From Oreohelix idahoensis (taxonomy: Eukaryota > Mollusca > Gastropoda > Stylommatophora > Oreohelicidae): a stretch of 64,000 nt of DNA. Shown in pieces: positions 55,869-64,000 of the stretch (position 1 is the first letter of the stretch; the number at the start of each line of letters is the position of its first letter). The stretch covers positions 62,001-126,000 of the forward strand of contig JAMPIV010005016.1 of the NCBI GenBank assembly GCA_024509875.1. Direction: 5' to 3'. A model generated the notes under the pieces. It saw only the letters and a program-made list of their open reading frames with translations, had not been told where the DNA came from and made no database searches. A program made the translations under genes and the position numbers.

Positions 55869-56119
55869 TTGAAACGACGACAGACGAAATCTACAGTCAT
55901 TCTTCCTCACGTAGCCAACATCATCGTCCTCAGTGGAATCCAGAACTTGGCTACCTGATGCAATTCAGCCCTTCGTCACTCAGCCAAGCACTAATGATGT
56001 CTGTGCAACGTGGCCCCTACTATATACCAGACAGAGACATCCGTTATCGATGATTACAAACATGCATTTTCACTGACTTAATCCCTGCTACCAAAGCCGT
56101 CTCTCCTCTGTAATTTAGT

Positions 56120-56714
56120 TGATTACTCATCATCATGTGACGTATTCTTTCCAGAACGTTGTCTCCATTACAGCTGCTCTGAACGCATCACGATTCTGGG
56201 CAAGTCGACCTGCATCAGCCAAAGACAAATTCAGACTCTCTGTGATGTCCTGGGTCCACCGTCGTCTAGGTCGACCCCTTCTCCCTTTACCAGGGACCAT
56301 GCCTTACATCACTATTTTTTCCAGACTATTATGTCTTTTTATACGACCAAAAAATTTCAGCTTCCTTATTGCGATGGCATTTAGGTGCCAATTTTCCTCT
56401 ACGTTTAGTGAGTGCAGTACTTCTCTGTGGGTCTTTTTTTCTGTCCAGGGTATTCTCAACATCCTTCTGTAGCATTTCATTTCGAATGATGTAACATTTT
56501 TTGCAACTGTTTTATTGAGTGTCCAAGTCTCGCAGCCGTATGTTGCTATTGGGAATATACATGCTCTGATCAGTTGTAACTTTGTTTCTTTGCTTGTGCC
56601 TTGTCATAGGTTTTTCATCTGTATTAGTTTGTGTGAGGCAATTGCAAGTCTTCTTTTAATTTCTACTGCACAGTCGCCAGAGCTGTTGATGATTGATCCT
56701 AAGTATTCGAATTC
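56120..56714 (-). pseudogene. LINE ORF2 C-terminal fragment
   Basis: Minus-strand translation gives YNSSGDCAVEIKRRLAIASH, then ATYGCETWTLNKTVAKNVTS, FEMKCYRRMLRIPWTEKKTH, LNAIAIRKLKFFGRIKRHNS, GMVPGKGRRGRPRRRWTQDI and RLAQNRDAFRAAVMETTFWK, ending with stops near 56122. YGxETW, KLxFxGxIxRH and GRRGRPRRRW are standard features of LINE ORF2 tails. There is an internal stop before GMVPG and one in the linker near 56605. It is a fourth LINE family here. Confidence 0.8.
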
Positions 56715-57014
56715 ATTTTTAGCATCCAGATGTTTCCCTATACTGGAAGTATTTTATGCGGTTTACTGTGAACACCAGATCTCGGTTTTGCTACATTAAC
56801 TATTCGAAGTGACATTTGTCTATTCAGGAATCAACCACCAAATTAGTCGTCCCCCTTATAAAATTTAATTATCGGAGGAGGGACTGGGGCCAATTTGGAA
56901 GATAAAACCACTGGAAACTATATATATATATATATATATATATATTCAGGGATTATATGTCCAAGAGATTTTTTTCACCAAGAGTAGGTAAGAAGCGAAT
57001 GAGTGGCCACGTAT

Positions 57015-57057
<43 letters not shown>

Positions 57058-58480
57058 AAATATTTTCTTTGTTACAGGAAAAATTGTATCATCTGAATTC
57101 TGTTTAAATATTGTTTACTTTACTGGATAGCATTTAGTAGAAACTTTGTTCTGTTCTTTACTGTCTATGCTGTAACATAATGCTAACCTTTGGGGTTATC
57201 AACTTGTTGGGTTCTTTTCTTCTCAATAAGGGAGAGGTTGCTAAAAACTGTTAATTATTGTTAATTGATGATGATGGTCAATCCTATCGGCTGGCTCTGA
57301 GTGAGTGCCGATTTTGAAACAGCGTAACTTGCTGAATAAATCCGCTGATACGACTGTCAAAAGTCGGGAGAACTGGTATATCTTTCACAACCCAGTGGGC
57401 TGATAAATGAACAAATATCTGGACATTTATAAGTCCAGTTAACTTTACTTTATAAAATGTTAATTTTTGTCTCTTAGGCCAATCCTGTTCACAAATGAAC
57501 TTGGGGACGTCTAAGCCAAGAAGATGACCTAAGGATCTTTTATATTTGGACATGCGCCCTAATATAACCGACTAGCTTGAACGGGACGCGCCTCGCTAAA
57601 ACGAGGCAAAAGTTTTACATTAAAAAAAAAGAAGAAGACAACATTAATCAATCAGTAAATGAAGAAAAAGGACCAAAATAGACCAATGGTCGCCGTTTGA
57701 TCAGGTCTGCTTAAGAATAGAGAAAAATTATGAAAAAATTCTACTATTATATCTCTACATATATATACACGGAAGTGGACACGACGATCTCTTATCCTCT
57801 CCTTCAGTCCTGATTAAAGCTAAAAGGCACACGGTGTCTTTAGCCTATCCTATCGCGCGTCGCTTAGCGAGTGCAGGTTTGGTTGAGGCATGCAGCCTTT
57901 CCCCTCCTGTACCGGTCAACGATCAGCGCACAATGTCAATTATTATTTAATTATCCCTACGCGCACCTAACAAATATCGCCTGTCATTAATAGCTGTTAG
58001 ATTCTCGGCGTCTGTTTGTTTAGTCGTATGATATTTAATACTAGTCACTTATATAATTACACAGAATGAAATATAACGTGAATTCTATGGTCCACTATCA
58101 GTCGCGCCTATCATATTAATTCCGTCAGCTAAACCGTATCTTCTGGTGGGAGAAAGCGGGTGATGGAAATTACATTAAACTAAACAACCGGCAAGAAATA
58201 TCTACGCGTTATTTTATTTCACTAGTTTTAACGCTAGGAAATCACAGTGAATTATAATGGTAAAACTTAACACATTTTAACACTTAAGCACATATTTCTA
58301 TTACCAGAAAATCCAAATGAAATCCCCACGAAGGCTATTAACACACCTTCCACAATGGTTCTAGACGACGTGTTTAGACTATCCAAAATTATAAGCAACA
58401 ACTGATAACTGATTAGAGGAGCCACAGTTTATATACATTACTGTCTCTCTGATCTATTGTAGTAAAATCTGTGAGATAAT
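56715..58480. repeat. Long noncoding repeat family X, copy 3 (rearranged)
   Basis: The order of blocks relative to copy 2 is: 56715-57240 direct, 57285-57560 inverted, 57535-57610 direct, 57640-58480 inverted. It includes (TA)n at 56920-56944 and (GA)n at 57019-57055. No protein motif. Confidence 0.7.
57019..57055. repeat. (GA)n microsatellite
   Basis: About 18 GA units, at the position where copy 2 of family X has only a short gagagag (51899-51905), so it expanded after the copies separated. Confidence 0.95.
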
Positions 58481-58636
58481 CGCTTATTTCAGTAAGATTT
58501 TAGTCTTATGATGAATAAATACCCCAGCCCTCAGGTGTCTGACTGGTTTTATCTTCAACGCCAGTAGGGCGATGCCTTTTGTGCAGTGGGAATGCTAAGA
58601 AAATGACCCGCCGTAAAAAATCTAACACGCTTTAGT

Positions 58637-59059
58637 CCACAAAACGCTGAGTTTTGTGGTGTACTAGTGAGCGGGCTGTGACTGAGGGGCAACAGGCGAT
58701 GTATATTATAGGAGGTGTCAGAGTCAGAATTTCAGTGGCTAGGCTCGGCGGCTTCGCGATGGTGTCTCAGTGTGTGCGACGGAACGAACGGAATAATTTG
58801 TCTTCTCTTTGTTACTTTCACAATTGCCTCCACGGCTGGCGGAGTTGTGGATTAAAGTTGCTACCATAAGTGAAATGGGTTCATTTTCGATACAAGACAA
58901 CAGGAGGCTGAGACGCTTGGGAGTCATGACCCAAGTGGGCCCGCCCCCCTTAGAGTGTAAAGGAGTATACTGGGCCAAAACACTTGTCCGATGGGGGGAC
59001 TTCTTCTGATGATCAGATTGCCTCCTGTTGTATCGCTCTGTAAAGAGTTTCCTATCATC
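58637..59059. repeat. Dispersed repeat E, copy 2
   Basis: Reverse complement of 26455-26895 with scattered differences (shared agtgggcccgccccccttag, ttgtcttctctttgttac, ggcggagttgtgga). No conserved reading frame. Confidence 0.85.
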
Positions 59060-60989
59060 GGTTTCGAAAACGTTCAAAAAAACCTTTTAACATCTCGCCG
59101 ATCTGCTGCACAAAACGGGGGAAAAGCTGGTAATTAACGACTTGCCATAACTGTGAGACCAAACTGGCATTTGAATTAACGTAATATGTTAACTTTAACA
59201 CTAACATTTGTAGTAATTCGGACAGTTCTCAGTAGTAAGAATGAGACGATTGTAAATATTAACGCAAAACACTACCAAAGTTTTGAAAAACCCCTCTTCG
59301 CTCTGCACGCGGTCTCTTTAATATATACACGCTGTGGGCAAAGCCAGCAGAGGCAAACACACGGACAATTTTTTATTTCCTCCTAGCGGTAGTATTCTGA
59401 CGTCACTCAAACTAGTTGGTTTATTTGAATAGTGAGGAAAATGTTAGAGACAGGGAGGGAAGATGGCCGACTTGTGTAAAATTTATATTTGATGATTGAC
59501 AGTGACAAAATTGAAAATCTAAACCATACTGAAACTGACCATAAAAATCATATGGTAGTATAGCTTAGAGTCCCCTGAGCAAAAATATGTTTTAAAAAAT
59601 AGGGTAGTCCAAGTATTAGCCAAGTTATTGAGAAAATACTAAATGTCTATGAACGCTTGACCGGACAGGCTGTTGTTCTTGCTCGTTACACATAACGTTA
59701 GTGGGATCGCTAGTTTAAAAAAGAGGCATTGTAGTAATTCAAATTCTATTAGTTGGTATAAGAGTATAGGAGTAAAAGGGGAGAGATAGAAAAAATGTAA
59801 CTAAAATGAAACATCTTTTTCTATTGGGCATAACTAACGCAGACTGACCAATGGACTAAGAGGCACATAGTTTGTTTGGACTTGTTTTGTTTTTTTCAAA
59901 CGAAATTTTAAAAAAAGTTGTAGTAGTGCCTGCTTTCATTGGTCGGCTCTAATAGATATTGGCAAAAGGCATAGTGGTCTCGTGGCCATTTGACTAGAAA
60001 ATTTTATTCAAACACTTACGTTGAGATCAGATGTGATAGCTTGTAAAATTAAATACTAATTCACTATCTGGACGGGGCAGAGCAAAACTGAGGCCATATT
60101 CTTTGCCAGTCAACGTTATTTGTGACATATTTCTTTGAACTAGTGAGTTTTTATTTCCTGTTACCATCCGGTGACAGGAAACCTGATGAGTGGGTGTAAA
60201 GTCTCCATTATAAAGTTTAAGCTGTCAGCTGATAGCCTGAAGGAGCTTACGTGTGGGTGCTGATCGACATTGTCTCTACATTGATATATTGACTTGTATT
60301 CGACCTACGAAGAATCCCAGGTGACAAGTTATCAGCTGGGACCTCTGACATTTCATCCTAAGAAAATAGTTCCTATCAAAATAACATTGAATTATATGGG
60401 GCTTGATGTAAACAACAGCTCCTCATAACAAATAACAATCACTAACAACTATTAAAGTTTGATTCTGTGAATACACCTATAGGAACTCTATATTAACATA
60501 TATTCATAGGACAAAGAGTCCATATTTTTAGTTAAAGTATTATATGTAAATATATTTCCTCATTTTCAAAGACCTGTCCAAAAGAAGTTGGCGGGACAGG
60601 CAGATTAAATTGTAAAAAGAAAAAAACATTCACATTTTAAAAGAAAACTTTAACCACTGTCTTATTCATTTTATTATAGTGAGTTAAAGTGTATTGTGTT
60701 GAGGTACCATCATCTTCATTTCACCCCTAGACACTAGAGACATCATACACCAGCCACTAGAATCAAAATACGGACTGTGTGAGATCTAGGGAGGTAGCGT
60801 TAGGTTCCCTGATCAATATATCATCATCATCATTCCTTTTATAGTCAGGGACCTACATGTGCTTGACCTCACACAGTTAACACAGGCACAACTCTCTTTC
60901 TTGTTAGGTATAACATCTTAACCTCCCCAGCAAAAATTACATTTGCTACATCTATAGATGACGTTAATTTTCACACTATAGTGCATAGT
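59060..60989. other. No gene recognised
   Basis: Nearly 2 kb of AT-rich sequence. Short frames only (59186-59386 the longest) with no recognisable motif. No terminal repeats noticed. Confidence 0.4.
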
Positions 60990-61475
60990 ATGAAATCAGG
61001 AAACTACGTTTCCCCAGATAAAAGGTTCTACGGTCGCTCTGTCTCATCGTTGCTAATCGACAACAGAGACTTAAACCGTGTAACGGGTTTCCTTCCGAGA
61101 TTTTCCCCGTTTCTGGAGATCAAAGCGTTTGCTCCCCCTGTATGTACGAACATCAAAGGATCCCACGGGAAAATTTTTTCTGCCCGAGTGTCTACTTCAA
61201 AGAGCCGGTGTTTTCCACGTGCATCTGGCTGATATCTGATGATTGACAGATCAGCTCGCGTGAGAAACTCAGGTAAACAAACCAGGTCGCTTCCTGTTAT
61301 AACTGGCAGGTCGCGGAAGTTGGTAAGCTTTCCGTTTGTTTACGTCTCAGGGTAAAGAGGCGTGTATTAAAATTAGTAATGCAGGCTGTAAGTTGCATGG
61401 CTGTGCTAGCGAATCATAGACGTTGCGAGGTCACGAAAAACTGTCAGACACTGTAGGCTATATTTCCATTATACG
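60990..61475. repeat. Repeat family X fragment (inverted match to 50090-50400)
   Basis: The reverse complement of this segment shares ctgacag...gtgacctcg, cgctagc/gattt, gtttgtttacct, tttctcacgcgagct and atctgtcaatcat with 50140-50310. It ends where LINE copy B begins. Confidence 0.7.
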
Positions 61476-61506
61476 TCACAAGCACAAAGGAACAAGGTAC
61501 AATTTT

Positions 61507-63590
61507 TAATACGCAGAGAAAAGAAAACATACTTAAAAAACTTAGTTCAGAACAAAACAAACACTAGAGATGTGTGTAAAGCAATCAATAATCTAGCAAA
61601 CAAATGAAATTCGCCAGACTTGTTAACCCCCAATACATCATTTACTTGTACGGACTTCAGCAATTACTTTCAGGCAGAAATAACCAGTCTTAAATCTACG
61701 ATACAAGATTCCCCTTGTGACTTATGGCAACTGTCAGCATCCTGTGAGAATAAATGCACAAATACAATCCCATCCGACATTCCGTTTATGGCAGTTAATG
61801 AAGTGTATAACTATCTTCTAGGCCTTAAAAGAGAATAACTCATCAGGACTTTACGGAATCAGTAATCGAATACTGCGCTATGCTGCGCCAGTTATTAGTG
61901 ATTCACTAACATACATATACAATCTATTTATCGCGAAGAGTTATTTTCCGTCACACTTTAAAGTCGCTAAGGTATATCCTCTTTTCAAACCTGGTTCCTC
62001 CGATAATTGTAACTTTGGTAACTATAGGCCAATCTCTCTAATATCATCGCTATCCAAACCACTGGAAAAACACATACATAAAATTACACTACAACACCTA
62101 GTTAACAACGACTTACTAATTGATAGTCAGTCGGGGTTCGGACCTAAACATTCATGTCACACTGCTCTAACTAAGATGATAGACAACTGGCACATCAATA
62201 TTAACGATAATATGTGTGGGGCAGTCTTTGTAGACTTTAAAAAACATTTGATCTGATAGATCACGCTATTTTAATTAGAAAACTAGAAACATCAAAAGTA
62301 AACTTTCAACTGGTGACAATATATACCTCATTTCTGTCAGACAGAAAACATGTAGTTTCTTACAATAACACATTTTCAAACCCAGCCGCAATAAATACCG
62401 GTGTTCCTCAGGGTTCTATACTTGGCCCTCGACTGTTTGCCATATACATTAACGACCTTCTACTACACACCAAGCACTCCTCTTGTGACCTGTTCGCAGA
62501 CGACTGTACTGTTTACAAGAGTGATAAAAGTTGTAACACACTCGAACTTTCGTTACAAAAAGATACAGATAATCTGATCAAGTGAAGCAACGGAAATCGC
62601 ATGCTAATAAATATCATTAAAACAAAATGCATGTTAATATCAACTAGACAAACATTACAAAATTCAGAGAAAACAACACGTCAGATCTACATTGGTACCT
62701 CACTAATTGAAAACGTTAATGAACATAAAACTCTAGGTATAGTCGTTGATCACCATCTAAATTGGAACTCACATGTACGAGTACATGCACTGACCAAGCA
62801 AACGGCACAGAAAGTTTACCAGTTAGCTAAAATCAAACATTTCCTAGATGAAGACGCACGGAAATTGTTCTATATATCTCACATACAAGCAAACCTTGAC
62901 TATTGCTCCACAATCTGGGATGGTTGCTCAATGTCCAACACAAAGAGACTCCGTTCACTACAAAAGCGTGCAATGCGTCTAGTCTCTGACAACTACCTAA
63001 ACAACTCCAAATACTGCCCTTAAGAAAGCGCATTCTGTGCCAAAGCTAAATTTGTTCACAAAATCCTGTCACGGAATGCTAAACATATGTGTGGCCAATG
63101 TTCAAATACAATGAAAGACGCAGTCAACGCTTTAACAAATTGAAAGTGCCCAAGCCTAGGATTGACTTATTCAAGAAAAGCTTAGCGTACTCTGCTGCTC
63201 ATCTTTGGAATTGTCTTCCACATAACCTAAGAAACAACCCCAGTCCCTATTCATACAATCGTAGGCTTTTCGAATACTTTATTAGTTCTGATTGCATGCC
63301 CTCCCCCCTAATTGAATTATCTTTTCTTATAATACCAACTGTAGGTTCTAATGACGATGTTTGTACTTTTCAATATATTTTATGTCATGCTTATAAGTAG
63401 TTAATGTTAATATGAGTGTGTTATTTTATTTTACTTTACAACGTTGAATTCCGTAAAATGGATATGTAGAATGCATGTGGGAATACATGAATTCAGTATG
63501 AAAGGTGAGAGAAAGGAAGGGCAGAATGTCAGACGGGCCTCGTGCCCAATTCTAAACCCTTTGAAAATAAATTTTGTTCGTTCGTTCTCT
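61507..63590 (+). mobile_element. LINE copy B, 5' truncated
   Basis: Same family as copy A (40116-41790) but starting about 470 bp further upstream. The 3' end gaattcagtatg...gcccaattctaaacc...gttcgttcgttc matches copy A. Target duplication not resolved. Confidence 0.85.
61540..63346 (+). pseudogene. LINE B reverse transcriptase, broken
   Basis: Pieces in several frames: SFTCTDFSNYFQAEITSLKS (pre-RT), GNYRPISLISSLSKPLEKHI, DSQSGFGPKHSCHTALTKMI, VFVDFKK then frameshift at about 62245, INTGVPQGSILGPRLFAIYI, CDLFADDCTVYKSD (intact catalytic FADD), then a TGA at 62583 in place of TGG. ENVNEHKTLGIVVDHHLNWN, LDYCSTIWDGCSMSNTKRLR, LQKRAMRLVSDNYL, a frameshift near 63010, and PKPRIDLFKKSLAYSAAHLW to about 63346 follow. 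Compared with copy A it keeps the catalytic residues but has more frame breaks. Confidence 0.85.
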
Positions 63591-63665
63591 TTTGTTCTGG
63601 TTGTTATATGTTAGTTCTTGTTTTGGTTGTTATATGTTAGTTCTTGTTCTGGTTGTTATATAGTT
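63591..63665. repeat. About 27-bp repeat, 3 copies, at the LINE B 3' tail
   Basis: ggttgttatatgttagttct + tgttttg/tgttctg recurs three times just after the LINE 3' end and its ttcgttcg tract. Confidence 0.75.
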
Positions 63666-64000
63666 TTTGTTTTGGTAATATCAAATATTATTGTATTGTG
63701 TAACGCCCTGGGTACGTCTATTTGTAGTACAGTTTCTAGCAATGCTGAGGGTGAGTTCTGCGTTGTCGTGTGTTCCATGAGTGGTTTTCTGTGCTGTTCA
63801 TATTTCTTGCATGTTAATACATTATGTGCTATAATGTTTTTCTCCAGACATGTTCCACAGTAGGGTTCCTCTACCATAAAATAACTTATTTCTAGTTGCA
63901 GTCTAAGCCGTTGCAGAGTATTTTTAGCTCTCTAGATATCTGATATGTTCGCGTTTCATCTTTTAGCTGTTTATATGTGTGTCTGCCTTTCTGGCTTTGT
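63656..64000 (-). pseudogene. LINE ORF2 C-terminal zinc-finger fragment, cut by window edge
   Basis: Minus-strand frame reads MVEEPYCGTCLEKNIIAHNV followed by LTCKKYEQHRKPLMEHTTTQ. The pattern CxxC...H...C plus YxxxR matches the C-terminal finger after RNase H in I/Jockey-like LINEs (CGxCxxxxTVxHxLxxCxxYxxxR). The upstream part (higher coordinates) has frame breaks and runs out of the window at 64000. Confidence 0.6.

Larger units (their letters stand above)
53377..56053 (+). pseudogene. LINE-type ORF1 protein with SGNH-esterase signature, interrupted by a SINE
   Basis: The likely start is MPHLETGHGSQVVKAPRD at 53379, with a frame change near 53635. The main part 53717-54577 is polar and Ser/Thr-rich, ending with a TAG. 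The same frame continues past the TAG with HIIIGDSLLKEIYNDR (GDS block at 54617). After the SINE (54778-55116) it resumes in frame with HIGINDIMNGLRV (GxND block at 55129-55140) and IYMSSIIPP. A frame change at an A run near 55490 leads to MRSDNHDNAQ...YIPDRDIRYR and a stop at 56053. GDS plus GxND are the block I and III marks of SGNH hydrolases, which occur in ORF1 of CR1/L2-like LINEs; assignment to those is inference. No RT follows. Confidence 0.6.

Overview
This window looks like gene-poor invertebrate nuclear DNA, most likely from a marine lophotrochozoan such as a mollusc. That host guess is inference from the AT-rich, intron-like sequence and the mix of LINEs, mariner/Tc1 elements, tRNA-derived SINEs and Ty3/gypsy elements. 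I see no bacterial-style operon, rRNA or CRISPR array. Most of the 64 kb is transposable elements, their nested insertions, and tandem repeats. Two short coding segments at 24492-24608 and 39556-39691 have good splice signals and compatible phase, and are the only convincing sign of a host gene. If they belong together, about 15 kb of repeats fills one intron between them.

Layout. 1-16247: two related Ty3/gypsy elements on the minus strand. Both have the unusual order Gag, protease, integrase, reverse transcriptase, RNase H (Gmr1-like, integrase before RT). Element 1 (window start to 8489) keeps a 1618-residue open Gag-Pol. It has inserted into the 3' LTR of element 2 (8490-16247), which is riddled with lesions. 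16248-18768: three tandem arrays (33-mer, degenerate 33-mer, 28-mer). 18826 onward: a tRNA-like SINE. 19625-24215: a LINE fragment whose C-terminal coding region contains an 81-copy, 3.8-kb array of a 47-bp unit derived from the LINE itself. 24492: host exon. 25.2-32.4 kb: LINE debris, a SINE, a LINE nested inside another LINE with a 13-bp target duplication, and a 48-bp minisatellite. 33.8-39 kb: LINE fragments, a SINE, a long noncoding repeat and a Tc1-like transposon. 39.5 kb: second host exon, then a (GATA)/(TATC) microsatellite and LINE copy A. 43.4-48.8 kb: a mariner sitting in a (TA)n tract, itself interrupted by a 2.8-kb LINE with a 15-bp target duplication, and a second mariner next to the next (TA)n tract. 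50-52.4 and 56.7-61.5 kb: rearranged copies of one long noncoding repeat family. 53.4-56.05 kb: a decayed LINE-type ORF1 with an SGNH-esterase signature, interrupted by a SINE. 61.5-64 kb: LINE copy B and the edge of another LINE.

How it fits together: the elements are layered (element 1 in element 2's LTR; LINE in mariner in (TA)n; SINE in ORF1; LINE in LINE), so their relative ages can be read directly. Many frame breaks lie at homopolymers (T7, T9, G/C runs), so some may be assembly errors. Others, such as substitutions to stop codons and a large deletion of roughly 600 bp, are not explained that way.
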